DNA of 64,000 nt from Serpula lacrymans var. lacrymans S7.9 (lineage: Eukaryota; Basidiomycota; Agaricomycetes; Boletales; Serpulaceae), in the NCBI RefSeq assembly GCF_000218685.1, contig NW_006763293.1, positions 3,097,968-3,161,967 on the forward strand. Direction: 5' to 3'. Shown piece after piece: positions 48,901 to 60,547 of the stretch. The notes beneath the pieces were generated by a model that was not told where the DNA came from, made no database searches, and saw nothing but the letters and a program-made list of their open reading frames with translations. Numbering within the stretch: the stretch's first letter is position 1; each line of letters opens with the position of its first letter. Both the position numbers and the translations under genes were made by a program.

Positions 48901-49959
48901 AGTCTGACTTTGCATCCCGTTCAGATACTGCAATTGGGATGTTGAGTTCTGTGAAAGCGAGTGAAATGACTCATGTTGGTGCTGCTGCGGTTTGTTCGAG
49001 TGAAGAGGTGGAGCGAACGGGTCCAAGCCATATTGCTGAGCCTTACTTGACATGGCTCCAAGAGAAGGAGGCTGGGAAGAACCGACTCCAAAGTCAAAAC
49101 CTCGAGATTCAAACCCGTTCGAGGCAGAAGATGACATCTGAGGCTGCGGTTGTTGGGAAGACTGCGGTTGCAAGCCGAAAGGCTGGTGGCTTCCGAAGAG
49201 ATCCGCAGCAGCAGCGAATGGCTGAGAGGTGGGAGGAGCAGTTGAAAGCCTCATGCGAGACCCATTGGTAGTGGCGTTGATGTTGTTATTACCACCATTA
49301 GTGTTAGCAGAGTTAAGATTCAAGTTGTTGAACGAGTTGAAAGTGGAGGGCCTAAATGAGCCTCCACCAAAACCGTTCGTAGGTTTCAACCCTCCGACCT
49401 GTTTGGTGCTGATGTTGAGATTCTCAGGGTCGGAGATGTAGTCACCAGTAAGATGAATACTGCTGTTGTTATTGTACATTGAGTGACTAACGCCTGGTGC
49501 GAATAGTGACTCGGGATGCTGATACTGAATGTCATTATGGCTATCACCGTGGATAAGATTGGTTGGACTGACGTGATGAGGAAACTGCGATGATTGAAGG
49601 GAATGATGCTGAATATCACTTGTGTTGTGGCTTAGTTTGTTCGGCGATTCAGACCTTGGAGGGCCCTGTGCTGATAACTGCTGCGGCTGATGCTGCTGCA
49701 TGGTGGTGAGATGGAAAGACATTGAAGGTGATGCTGCCCCAGAATTTGTATTTGACGCAGACGTGCTAGCCTGATTCGAAATGTTGACCTGGTTCAACGG
49801 ATATAAATCTGACTCTTCAGATGATGCAGGCGTGGGCTCAGCGTCAGCTTGAGCGTCAAGGGAGTCTAGAAGGGAGCGATTGATGAAATCTTCTTCAGGG
49901 AAGGCTGGTCGACGAGAGGAAGTAGCGGATGAAGCTGAGGACGCCAGATTGGAGAAAAA
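45975..49959 (-). CDS. WHI3: WHI3-like RNA-binding protein, two RRM domains (5' exon unresolved)
   Basis: Whi3 proteins bind mRNAs of G1 cyclins and form condensates that control cell-cycle entry and polarity. Identified exons are 49959-48709, 48648-46675 and 46619-45975, in frame. The N-terminal part ([20 protein letters not shown]) is followed by long Asn/Gln/Ser-rich, prion-like sequence. RRM1 has RNP2 [12 protein letters not shown] and RNP1 [14 protein letters not shown], separated by an insertion of about 90 residues. A 350-residue Gly/Ser-rich linker follows. RRM2 has NTLYVGNLP and [18 protein letters not shown], and ends [19 protein letters not shown], the Whi3 hallmark. The tail has a poly-Gln run and Ser/Pro-rich sequence. 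The frame is open up to a splice acceptor at 49960, so an upstream exon with the ATG is missing from my model. The first internal ATG lies near 49727. Confidence 0.9.
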
Positions 49960-51287
49960 CTGTGTTGCAGATTACAGAAGGTCGGTGTGATAATAATGGG
50001 ACTAAAATCTGGACATCAACAGCCAGGGGGGGGAAGTTGGATATGTGTTGGGTTGGGGTGACGCGAGGCGAGACGACTGCTGATATGGATACAGACGAGT
50101 GAAAAATTGACAAGGAATGCTCAAGAAATGTTGTTAAGGGTAAGGGAAAGGGTAAGAAGAAGGCAGAGATGGCAGCGATGGTGGTGAGGTGGGGCGACAA
50201 GAGACTTGAGAGCTGTGGATGGGCGCGCGACGCGTGGGATTGGATAAATAGTAAGTACTGGATGTCACTGAGCGAACGATGGACACAGCGAGAAAGATTG
50301 CCCGACGCTGTGTCTGGCAGCGAACAAGAAGTGGAGTAGGATGCGGTGGACGATGAGGAGAGGCGGTTGTTCGCTGTGGCTGTCGACGAGCAAGGGTGCG
50401 ATCGAGTTGTCAAGTGTGAAGGAGCGAAAGGAAGCGGGCGGGGCCGAATCAACAGACAGCCCGGAAAAATTGCCACCTTGCAATTATTTGGGTCACATTG
50501 GTCACAGCATTTCCCGCGCACAGACCAGTAAACCTTATTTTCTCACTCCCACGGTACCAATAACCCTACTCAAAGGCCCATTGTCAAGGGTACGAACAGT
50601 GGGCCAGCCAGAGCACTATGAGCAGAATCAACAATGCGAGGCGACGCCATGCATGACAATGATGAAAGAGTGTGTCCGCAGATCGACGTTGCAGTGATTG
50701 CAGTGGCTGCCTAGTGCAAATTTCTGCCTGAGCCGGCACTGCGAAAAGACAAGTAGGAGGTCAAGCAGGACTAAACCCAGCCAGACGTCTGGTGCACGGT
50801 CACATTTGCACGGATCAGAACCACGGTGTGTTTCACAGTGGCAAGGCGAGAATGACAGCGTGCCATTCTCGGCATCTAACAGATAACTCAGTCATCTTGA
50901 ATTATTTATTTTATTTACATCGTTGGATGATACTTTTCATATAATAAATTGCAGGGTAAACGCAGCTGTACATGTGCCTAAGAACTCAAAAACATCAGTC
51001 ATATGAACAAGTGATAACTCGATTTTCCACAGAAAATGGTTTGTATGTAATAGTACAGCATTTATGGTAAACTGACAAGCCCAAAAAGGCAGGCCTGCAA
51101 GATGGAGCGTTGTAGAAGTTTGCCCCATCGGACCAAGAGGACAAACTCAAAACAGACCATTATCGAGCTCCTTGTCAAAATAGGCATATTAAATACTAAC
51201 GAAGTTAATCTTATCGATGTCCTCTTTCGATATCAGTATAAAACAATCAAAAGCCTGTCTCACTCACTGGCGCCCCCATCATCCATC
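49960..51287. other. Intergenic region with WHI3 leader, no other gene seen
   Basis: About 1.3 kb between WHI3 (-) and the SAM-like copy B (+). The part next to WHI3 is Ser/Pro-coding by chance and pyrimidine rich on the minus strand, so it is probably a long 5' leader with the unresolved first exon. The plus-strand ATG at 51102 is in frame with copy B but its 62 extra residues show no family similarity. Confidence 0.5.
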
Positions 51288-52158
51288 ATGGACAGACCAC
51301 TAACATACAAACAGAACGGTCCCAAAACGAAGGGAAGGGCGTCTATAGAATTCATGCATGTCCTGGGTGTGCAAAACAACGAGGAGGATTTCAGCCTGAT
51401 CAAAGTGAAGTTAAATTTCGGCTAGATCTGCTTAGAATTTAAACTAATTTACCGTTACTGAAGGCATCTTTAAGGGAACTGGCGATGGTCCATTTTGAGC
51501 GAGGACTAACAGGTAGTGAGCAAGGGGAGGAAAGATGGATTGAGTTTGTCAGAGCGGTCGGTTCATTCCCAGCATCTGTATCAATCAATTTTGACTTCAC
51601 CTTTAGGTCAAAGATACACTGCCGATCTTTGATTCGCCCAATGCTGACAACACACAACGTCTTCACCACATGCGAAGATATATAGACCGCATGCTTGCCA
51701 ATACAGCTTGCATGCATCGCAAGCGCCGTTTAGGAGTTCAACAACTCACCGACAACTTAAATCACCGTGCCATTACCGCGGAGGCTATTCCTCCAAGGTC
51801 TCCAGCTCAGAGCCCGTGCCCTTCTGTGGAAACTAGTACCAGCACTTCAGTATCATATTCTTCCACACCGCCTGAACTTTCCAGCATGATGCTAGTGCCC
51901 AGCGCTTGTAAAAGCGGATCACAAGATACTTACGCTGTGGAATACTTTCTCCGGAAAGCACAACTCGAGCACCTCTTGCCACTGTTCGTATCCCTTGGGA
52001 TAAACAGTCAAGAGAGACTTGATGCAATTTTTTGCTGGCCATACGTCGACAGGATGGGTTTTCTTCGTGATCTGGTTAACGAGAAAAGACTGGATTCGTT
52101 CGAATGTAAAACTTTGGAGATGTTGTTCCGTGGGATGGCCTATGGAAGAGAGGTTTAG
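51288..52158 (+). CDS. Unnamed protein with SAM-like C-terminal helical domain (family copy B)
   Basis: Three exons, 51288-51404, 51464-51556 and 51607-52158, encode 253 residues. The second exon is 93 nt and encodes ASLRELAMVHFERGLTGSEQ then WIEFVRA. It aligns with LKTIALSTLNRGLTARQQ and WINFDRE in copy A at 17219-18288. The next exon begins with PIFDSPNADNTQRLHHMRRY, again matching copy A. The C-terminal domain (LEHLLPLFVSLGINSQERLD, FLRDLVNEKRLDSFECK) is about half identical to copy A by eye. The Ser/Pro linker between the two modules is shorter here. Exon length, phase and intron position are conserved, so the copies arose by gene duplication and not by retroposition. Function unknown; a SAM-like interaction domain is inferred. 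Confidence 0.72.
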
Positions 52159-52449
52159 ATCCACACCTTAACTAGTGGAAATCAAGTATTCATTTGTGAT
52201 TCGAGAGCCAATAATTGATAACAAGTACAACACACGAGGGAAATACAGAGATATGAGCAAGAGAAACCAGAGAATACAGAAAGGAATCTAAATAGGAAAA
52301 TGTACATGTGGTGGTAGGACAGGCACACGCAGAGATGGAGCCAGAGGGTCGGGGTCTTGCTAAACACCTGGAGGCAAGTAGCAAGGTAGGCAGCCTTGAA
52401 GCCACACTGACACGTGTATCAGTCAGTTTGATCATTGGCTAGAAAACGA

Positions 52450-54046
52450 TCAACGGCGAGGCGGGACGCTTGCCCAACTTGACGTCTCGCTACCTTCGCT
52501 CACACTACCCTCGTGTCCATCGTCGCTACCAGAGGGGTGGTGATACTCACTCCATAGTAACGATGCCGAATTACTATTGTGTCTAGGTGAGGCTTCTGGC
52601 GAAGGTGAGCGAACAGACAGATCCTCATCGTCTGAATCTTCTTCCCACTCCTCCGCAGCAGAGAGGAAGTCTACAGAAGACATCGTAGGAGAGAGAAAAT
52701 CAGAAAAGGTTTCTGCACCAGGAGACATCGGCATAAATATATCAACAGGAGGTGTGCCAGATCTTGTTGAGGGTGGTGACACGAGCTCTATCGGCGAATG
52801 GACTGGGGTGTATATCTCTATGGGTGGCGAGACAGGTGCCGGATATCGCTCAGATAGTGAACCAAGGTATTGGGGAGGAGTACGTTGCAAAGAATCCAAA
52901 GGTGGAGAAGGAGAGCTACGGAAAAGTATTTCTGGAGATTGCGAAAAAGTTCGACCTGGCGATCGTGGAGTCGAAGGCGACACGGCAGCATCAAAGGGAG
53001 ACTCGAAAGGGTTGTCATGCGGGCTGTTAACATAGGCAGGATAACCTGCGGATGGCGAGGCTATTATCGGCGCTGGTGACAGAATGATAGGCTGTGAACC
53101 CATCGGCAACACAGTTTGCGCAGCTGCCGAGGTAGGCGTTAATGTAGACGCTCGCGAGGGGATGACGGGCGTCTGGGACAACGGTGAGCGCACTGACGGC
53201 ATGAGAGAAGGGGGAGGCACTGCAGACGGCTGCGATTGTGCGCGATGGTCATCCGAAGGAGCCACAGTGCGCGATAATGACGAAGAACCAATATGTAAGT
53301 CCCATGGTGTGGTATCCTCCCCACTTGTGGTGGGAACGAAGACATCGTGCAAATCAGAAAGCGTAGCCGTCATTGGGGACGAATCATTGCTAACTACGTG
53401 CGTTGGCACGATGGGGGTGTAGGGCAGAGAAGCGATGGACTGCGGAGAAACGAGTCAGCGTGATGCAGGTAGATAAATATCGAAAGCAAGGAAGTGGCAG
53501 AACTAGACATGCTGGGAAAATCAGCGTTCTCCAACGAACAAGAAATTGAGAACTCTATAACAAATATGGGCGATGTCACAACTCACCTCGTCAAGGGTGT
53601 TACTGGAAAAGCTATATCGCTCTGCTTCTGAAGCAGCGTTGTTTCTAAATCTTAGCTGATTCTGACTCCTGTCGACTTTATTCCTCCACTCGTCAACCTC
53701 GCGAGAGATCAGCCCCTCTAACTCATATACAGATCCGCCTTCGGCTCCACTGTCGCCGTCGTTGCTGCGAGCCCTCCTCGTGGATGGACCAGGGTTTACT
53801 GATACAGAAACAGGTACTTGCTCCCTTTGACGTCTAGCTCTACGCCTTTCAACGAAATCTTGCGCCCACCGCTCGAGAGTTGGTGCGATGTGTGGCTCGT
53901 AGACGAACTGCGGGTAAGGGGGATTACGGTATTGGTCAGTTCAATGCCAAGTCTCCAACATATAGCTACAGACGTACGTCCTTGAACATAACGCAAGCAC
54001 CCAAGCCAACTACTACGGCAACCACATAAACTGCTGGGCCAGGCAT
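52450..54046 (-). CDS. N-terminally membrane-anchored disordered protein, unnamed
   Basis: Three exons, 54046-53978, 53907-53587 and 53439-52450, encode 459 residues with closing phases. The first exon is almost wholly a hydrophobic segment (AVYVVAVVVGLGACVMF), a probable signal anchor. A short conserved-looking charged part follows (PHIAPTLERWAQDFVERRRA, EVDEWRNKVDRSQNQLRFRN). The remaining two thirds is Ser/Pro/Thr rich with many SP and TP dipeptides and an acidic patch (EEWEEDSDDEDLS), and is probably phosphorylated and unstructured. No family is recognised. Intron 2 is 147 nt. It converges with the SAM-like copy B at its 3' end. Confidence 0.7.
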
Positions 54047-55526
54047 GATTGTAAGGGTGACTCGGCGGGTCGTTGGATGGGAGCGTTAAAGTAGTATTCC
54101 TGGCATGATATACGATCGGATACGGGCCGTGCCGCGTTCAGCCACTGGCAGCGCTGACCAATTGAATGGCCCCTATATTTCACTTCTTTTCTAAATACAA
54201 CACCTTCCTGCAGTACCACAACATTCGCTGCAGCCAAGTATGCTCAGGCTCTTCTCTTCCATGCTATCTATTCTGTTTTATTTCTTGAATGGTATACTGC
54301 AGCCTCGAACGTGAGGTACTGGTTGGTACTACGAATCCTGCCAGTGATTGACATAAAGAACCGGTGCCTTCACAACGTGTCTGAATTCTTATTCGCCTTC
54401 CATTTGCTGTGTTCAATAGAGTTAAGTTCTGTGCTACTTCCTGCTGTGTGTTCATTTCGGTTTGTAAAGCTTCGATCTATGAGCTTCGTGTTCTGATACG
54501 TCTTCCAGCTTGTTACAAGTCCATATATTAATACGCATGTGCCCTGATGTCAGTCGGACCCGGAAGATATTAAGCATGAGACGATCAAGATAGATTGAGC
54601 TGGTCCTCACCGTCGATTCCTAAGTTTGACTTCGAGACGGTTTAATAATTTTACCACTAATACTCGTAATCCTGATGTTGGGGTATCGCATCAGGGGCGT
54701 GGTTCGTGGTCACACGAGGCCACAGCGAGGACAATGCAACACAATCACAATCTTCCTCTACACACGTCGCATCGGTTGATATCAAGGCTGTGACCGAATC
54801 ACTTTGGTATGTAATCAGTGACTAACAATCTTGCGTTGACCATGCGTGTCCTATTTGATTTTACTCACAAAAACTCTGTCGGTTACAGGGAGTTGCCTCG
54901 AACATGGCAATGTTGTGTGGTGCCCAGGGACTATTAGTGCGCCTGTCACTGGCAACCCCTTTTGTGAACCAAGTGGGCCGGTCATTTTTTAAATAGACAT
55001 GGGCTTTATAATGGCCTGTTGGTTTGAGTTATATCCCCAAGTACAGAAGCATAGCCCGTAAGGCCCACAACACATTGCTCGCACCATCCTTGACTGACAT
55101 ACTATGTTACCAGTATACTCCGCAAGTTTGGTTCCCGAGAGGATAACGCTAGGACGCCCTCTCATTAGGTTTCCCAGTGTCCCTTGAGATCAATTAATTA
55201 CACTGTTGTGCACGTACCAAAGCTTGCAAACCTGCTTGGAACGTCCTGTTGAACGTAGAGAACGATGCTGCACAAGAGAATGAGAACATCGCACTATATC
55301 TCGCCTTCAAGGGACTAACACCGTAATACTAATAAAAAAAAACTGTCGAACAATGACAATCAGAATTAACACTTAGCAGGGAACGAACATACATCTATAC
55401 ATACGAATTTAAATTATAATTATATAACTCTACACAAATTCAAAGAAAACGATCAGTATGAAAACGACTCCAGGGTTTTGGAAATGGAAAAAAATCACAA
55501 GCAGTGGTCATTGCACCATACTGCAA
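54047..55526. other. Intergenic region (1.5 kb), no gene seen
   Basis: No frame longer than about 75 codons with protein-like character. AT-rich, with the promoter of the gene at 52450-54046 on the left and the 3' end of the GH89 gene on the right. A poly-A/T patch lies near 55330. Confidence 0.55.
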
Positions 55527-57866
55527 TCATGCCCATCTTTCAACGAGCTGCTGTACAACATCCCAAGTACTGCTGACAGTCCCCCAGGTCTGGTTCTTCG
55601 TTTGTCCCCACACCTCACTGTCCCACCTCAGGCCAATATCGAGCATCATGTCCGCGACAGCTGATACATTGTACACCGTCGCATTCTCTTTTGACCCTGC
55701 GAGATATCCAACAAACGTCTCCCAGCGCTGAACATAATAAGTACCGACAAGCCCACCCCACTGCTTGGACGCGTAGTCGTTGACCTCCCCTCGTGGACCC
55801 CACAACGTGACCTGGTTACGAGCGTTGTACTCAAGATATGCGGCGTATGTCGCGTTATCGCCATGCGTCCAGTTTCTTGCTGCGCTGATCCACCGTGCGA
55901 GGAGGAAATGCGTATCGGTGAGCAGAACAGAATCAAGGTCTTGTAAGAGGGCAAGAAGTGGAGCGCCAGCTGCAGATACGGCAGAACTGCTTGAGCTCGT
56001 CGAACTAAAGGTATCTATGAGCGACGTGTAGAGATCGATGAAACGATTTGCAAGAAGCTGGCGCGTAACGTCAACAACATCGTATTGAAACTCTGGGATG
56101 TTGCTGAGTGCAGAGGCTTCCTGACGAGCCTGCAATAGCAACTTGAGCGCAGGAACGATGGTCGTGTTGGTGTCATAAAATAGCTTCGTAGAGTGAGTCC
56201 CGGTGCGGTTGACAAGCCCCGTGATGGATGGACTGAGCTCAAGAATGCTTTTGACTGTAGACTGAGTAGTCACGTCCTGGTTATTGTAGACAGTCGCACC
56301 AAGGATCTCCCAAGCTTCGAGGGCAGCAGTGGGAAGATCGGGGACATTGTACCGACGGGACGCCCAAGCTGATATGTATGCCGTTCGGTTGAGCGGTGTG
56401 GATGACCAAGCTTGGTCGAGAAGGACATCATATATGATTTCGTTGCCCTCCTGACCCTCCATCGTCAGTCCCATTCCGACCATCGAGTTTCCTGGTGTGG
56501 CTAACGCCTTGATTGGCTGCGTTGTCACGTTCTCAAAGTTCCCTTCAAAGCCCATATTCCCACCATAATCGTGAAGCTCGCACCATATCCATTGTTTTCC
56601 AAAGTAAGAATTCAGACGCTGCCACTGAGGCTGTGCTTCGCTGTACAGATCAAGGATGATCATGCTGTCGTTGCCTGGAACGCCTCCAAGATAAGCTTCG
56701 ACACGTTCCGTGGTCCAGAATGTAGAGTCACTGTAAAACAACCAGCCCTGCATCAACCACACGGCTTGAGGATCCGCGGCGCGTAAACTGGCAAACGTAG
56801 CTGCAGTAACGTTTGCAAGGTATGATGTATCACCACTGTAAGGGGAATTCTCGTTATACTGATCAAGCGTGTATACGTGCGATACATTTCCGTATGCAGC
56901 CACCTGTTTGCTGATGAACGAGGTTTGGAGAGTGCTGAACAGAGGATCGAATGGTTCAAGGAACGAATCGTTAGTATACTGAATCGTGAAGCCATTCCAT
57001 TGACTTCCATTAACAATCGAAGCATTGGGATAAAGCGTATGCATCGCTCGGGGCACAAAACCAGTGAAAGATGGTAGGACAGGCGTCATACCAAGCTCGA
57101 CCATGCGGCTAATTATTTGCTTTTGTAAAGCAAATTGGTCATTGATCCACTGCTCTGGCAAGTCGCCACCCCAACTAGCTTGAATATTCCCAAACCTGTT
57201 CCATGCTTGAAAGGCAGGGCCGGAAAGAAATGTGGCAATATCTGCGTCGGAAAGTCCTGCCTCTCGGAATACTTGTACGAGAATATACTCATTCCCGACC
57301 CAAGCCAAAGGCAAGTTTACACCGCGAAGGGCAAGCCAGTCCAGTAAGAGCGACCAATCGTCGAAGTTATAAAAGGCTGCAGTATAGCTGAACGTAACTG
57401 TATTGAAATGATAGCGATAGGGCACGAGTGAGGATCGAGTGACTGGTTGCCCGACTGATGGTAACTCGGATGGCAGTTCGTTGAGCCGTGAGCCTGTCCA
57501 CCATATGTCTACACCACCGAACTCTGTCACATATCTGTTCGCAGTGCAAATAAGATAGCTGCGAAAATGGCGAGAAAGAAGGACTGACGTATACAAGCCA
57601 CGAGCGCAAGCACTAATCGTTGAACATTCGACGAGTATTTTGGCACCTCCAGCCTGAGTAGTGGCCGAAATTTGATCGCTGAGGGTGAATGTATCCGTAA
57701 CGTTGGAGCTATTGCCAGAAGAGAGCTTGAAGGTGAAGGCTCCAGCATGGGCTGGGATACGTCTCTGGACTAAACTATACAGTCCTTCGACATCGTTGTG
57801 AGATGCAGCGACGCTGTGGGTATTCCCTAGAACTGCAACAGCCAGTCCAATGAGACTGAACAACAT
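55527..57866 (-). CDS. NAGLU: Alpha-N-acetylglucosaminidase, glycoside hydrolase family 89
   Basis: NAGLU-type enzymes release alpha-linked GlcNAc, in animals from heparan sulfate in lysosomes; the fungal substrate is not known. Two exons, 57866-57589 and 57534-55527, encode 761 residues. The start was chosen at the ATG that gives a signal peptide (MLFSLIGLAVAVLGNTHSVA). The family blocks are all present in order: TEFGGVDIWWTG, VPYRYHFNTVTFSY, WLALRGVNLPLAWVGNE, FRFGNIQASWGGDLP-like text, YTLDQYNENSPYSGD, VWLMQGWLF, IILDLYSEAQPQW, WIWCELHDYGGNMGFEG and MGLTMEGQEGNEIIYD. The glutamates in YNEN and MEGQEGNE sit where the human catalytic pair is expected. Many N-glycosylation sites fit secretion or vacuolar targeting. 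The 54-nt intron is free of stops and in frame; its removal restores the conserved GLYTYVTEFGG. Confidence 0.94.
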   Translation of the reverse strand: MLFSLIGLAVAVLGNTHSVAASHNDVEGLYSLVQRRIPAHAGAFTFKLSSGNSSNVTDTFTLSDQISATTQAGGAKILVECSTISACARGLYTSVLLSRHFRSYLICTANRYVTEFGGVDIWWTGSRLNELPSELPSVGQPVTRSSLVPYRYHFNTVTFSYTAAFYNFDDWSLLLDWLALRGVNLPLAWVGNEYILVQVFREAGLSDADIATFLSGPAFQAWNRFGNIQASWGGDLPEQWINDQFALQKQIISRMVELGMTPVLPSFTGFVPRAMHTLYPNASIVNGSQWNGFTIQYTNDSFLEPFDPLFSTLQTSFISKQVAAYGNVSHVYTLDQYNENSPYSGDTSYLANVTAATFASLRAADPQAVWLMQGWLFYSDSTFWTTERVEAYLGGVPGNDSMIILDLYSEAQPQWQRLNSYFGKQWIWCELHDYGGNMGFEGNFENVTTQPIKALATPGNSMVGMGLTMEGQEGNEIIYDVLLDQAWSSTPLNRTAYISAWASRRYNVPDLPTAALEAWEILGATVYNNQDVTTQSTVKSILELSPSITGLVNRTGTHSTKLFYDTNTTIVPALKLLLQARQEASALSNIPEFQYDVVDVTRQLLANRFIDLYTSLIDTFSSTSSSSSAVSAAGAPLLALLQDLDSVLLTDTHFLLARWISAARNWTHGDNATYAAYLEYNARNQVTLWGPRGEVNDYASKQWGGLVGTYYVQRWETFVGYLAGSKENATVYNVSAVADMMLDIGLRWDSEVWGQTKNQTWGTVSSTWDVVQQLVERWA

Positions 57867-58556
57867 AGTTGTTGTAGATAAGTCTCCAGAGAGACCTCGG
57901 GAAAGAATGCATGATTTTGCGAATGCATCATGACCAAACCTTGCGTGCCTGGAGATATTTTTTTGATCCAAGCAATGCCATAAGACAGACACGTGGCCAC
58001 GGGACTACACTACCGAACGTTCGTTGCGTCAAATGGCTGCTCTTTGCACCAAAATCCATCGTTGTTCTAGACCCACGTGAGGCGCTCCAGTTCTTCCTAC
58101 CCCGCATGCGCCTGACAGATATATGGGTGCTACGGATCCAAGATGGCCAACCCACCCCAGTCTCCCCGCTAATACCGGCATTCGTGCTGTAGTTAACGGT
58201 TGTTATTTGCTTGTGAATTAGACGATGATAGGGCATTGGATCCAGGTCTACCCATTATAATATGCGCCATTTCATGTGGCGAAGAGTCCGCTCTCCAACT
58301 TGAAAGCGTTGCAGATGACTTGCGGATCGTGGTGGTTCATGAACATTGCAAAACTTTCCTGCTTGGAAACAAACTTTGAACACATTTGCTATAGCTACTG
58401 TTGTATGTGGCAGCATGACCTATTCCCGTTAACGTTTGCATACCATAATTTGTGCAGGGTGCCAGAAATGTCTGCCATTTGTTAACCACGATGAGAAAAT
58501 CTACGGTACCGTTAAATAAGTTACATAGTACAGTTATACATACGTTTTTATTAATC
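57867..58556. other. Intergenic spacer, no gene seen
   Basis: A 690 bp gap between two minus-strand genes. It should hold the GH89 promoter and the histone deacetylase 3' end. Only chance frames were seen. Confidence 0.55.
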
Positions 58557-60547
58557 TCATAATGACACGTTATCTTCCCAATCTCTGTCCTCGTCCATGT
58601 TTATTTCTCCATCTACTGATGGCATCCGACTCATGCGCCCTCCCGCTTCCATCAATGCGGACATCCCTCCAAGTCCCATCAGCCCCATATCGTTTTTTAG
58701 TTGAAAACATTGCTGCGTCTCATCCCATTTCGCAGAACTCTGGAAGAACCGTCTGCGGCTCTTGCCACCAAGATGTTCGTCGATGCCATCCGTGTACTTA
58801 TTGCTGACGATACTCATGCGCGACTTCTGCCGTCTTCTCCGGCTTCTCGTCGATCCATCAGAGTCCCATTCATCCTCATCGTCTGATTCTGCTGATTCCG
58901 CTTCCGCTTCTTCTTGCTGTTTGTAGACGAAATGCGAATATTCTGATAACATATAATGGTTATACGAGTTTTGACTCGAGGAATAGAACCTACGTGCTAA
59001 ACGCTCGTCCAGCTCGTCTGTCGCTTCGCTATCCGTATCACCCCTGAAACCGAGGTGATGTCCTAAGCTTTGTCTGGGCACGTCGTGCATACCCACAGAG
59101 GGAGGGCCTGCTAATTCTGAAAGCTGTTCAAGTGCTGTAGTCCTAATGAACAACAAATATCGTATCCCTATACATCAGCCAGTACAAAATATATAGCTCA
59201 CCTAACTTTATCCAAGGCCCCATCCCGCACATTATAATCTTCCATATTATTAGGCAGCACCTCAAGTCGATAACGTGGACCAAACCACTCGAAATACTCG
59301 TTCCAAGGCAGATTGGGGTCGATAGTGTCTTCAATTCCCAGAGCGCATGCTGTTTCGTATGCCCACGCTCGTGCGACATTCTTTACAGTGTACCCTCCGC
59401 CTCCCAACAAGATGAGTGGTATATTCTTTTTTCGAATAAACTGCACGCAATGTGCATGTCCATGCATCGTGATGTTGAAGCATCCCAGCTTATCCCCGGC
59501 TATAGAGTCCCCACCGCACTGGAGTACCACAACAGAAGGCCTAAAAACCTCCAAACATCTGGCCACAACCTATGATAGAACGCTCGCTCGAGGAGCGACA
59601 AGAAACTACAAAATCCTACTCACCGGCTCAAATACACTCTTGAACGCTTCATCAGTAAGACCGTCCTTGAAGGGCACATTCACTGCATAACCCTTTCCCT
59701 TCCCTTTTCCCTTGTCATCTTGTGTCCCAGTTCCGGGGAAGTACTCTCCGAACTTGTGGAACGAGCACGTCATCACGCGGTCGGTCGTATAAAACGCTTC
59801 CTCCACGCCATCCCCGTGATGACAGTCGATGTCAACGTAGAGAACACGCGGAAACGTCCGCAAAAGCTCGAGAATACCGAGAACGATGTCGTTAATATAG
59901 CAGAATCCAGCCGCCTCACGCTTCTTCGCATGGTGTAGCCCGCCGGCCCAGTTGATTGCGATATCTGCTGAGCCGGATGCGATGCGTTCTGCGGCACCTG
60001 ATACGGAACTTAGTGTAGTATAGTTGCGTATATGTCAAGTGGCGCACGCACATATAGACCCTCCAGCAGAAATGGAGCAAAAATCGAACACACCCTCGAA
60101 AGGAGGGTTATCATCACCCATCAAGACTTGGCAGTATTAGCAAAGCGCACCGGCAGGTCAAACAATACGACTCACATCTTGTTCCATGATACGTAAGCTC
60201 TTCAGCTGTCTCTGGCGTCACCCGGCTCAAAAAATGGACATATTCGTCAGTGTGAAAGGAGGTCATTGTCTTCGCAGACGCGCGTTTTGGCCGCTGATGT
60301 AGGTATTCGGCACAAAGAGCAGATTTAACAAGGAATGTGTATTCCTTACCAGAACATGCATCTTGTCTAACATTCCATATGCAGTGATAAGGTCATGAGC
60401 GACGCGCATGCGGTGCGGCTTCATGAGATGTCCTAGTCCGTATGTGAACGAGCCAACATCGCCTGCTCAGAACGGTTGAGGCAATCTCATAGAAAAAGTA
60501 AACAATGGCTTACCGTCATAGTAATATGCTACGCGCCTCTTTGACAT
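58557..60547 (-). CDS. HOS2: Class I histone deacetylase, HOS2/HDAC3-like
   Basis: This is a zinc-dependent deacetylase acting on histone tails, usually in a Set3/NCoR-type complex. Seven exons: 60547-60514, 60462-60350, 60293-60176, 60126-60052, 59997-59624, 59569-59202 and 59142-58557. All phases close, for 555 residues. Hallmarks are [77 protein letters not shown] (zinc ligands D and H), [19 protein letters not shown] (third zinc ligand D) and [20 protein letters not shown]. GDDxPxFxGxFxFC and [10 protein letters not shown] favour HOS2/HDAC3 over RPD3. Two oddities: a lysine-glycine insert (KGKGKGKG) in the loop after the [12 protein letters not shown] motif, and GGDS where class I enzymes normally have GADS. 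The last 150 residues are an acidic then basic extension. Confidence 0.92.
59690..59713 (-). repeat. GGGAAA-type microsatellite coding for Lys-Gly repeat in the deacetylase
   Basis: On the coding strand the run AAGGGAAAAGGGAAGGGAAA encodes KGKGKGKG. It lies in a surface loop just after the PGTG motif of the deacetylase domain and keeps the frame. Confidence 0.75.

Noticed and set aside
49895..50521. Minus-strand frame of 208 codons upstream of WHI3
   Set aside because: Frame differs from the WHI3 exon it overlaps and the text is Ser/Pro/Leu low-complexity; more likely the 5' leader.
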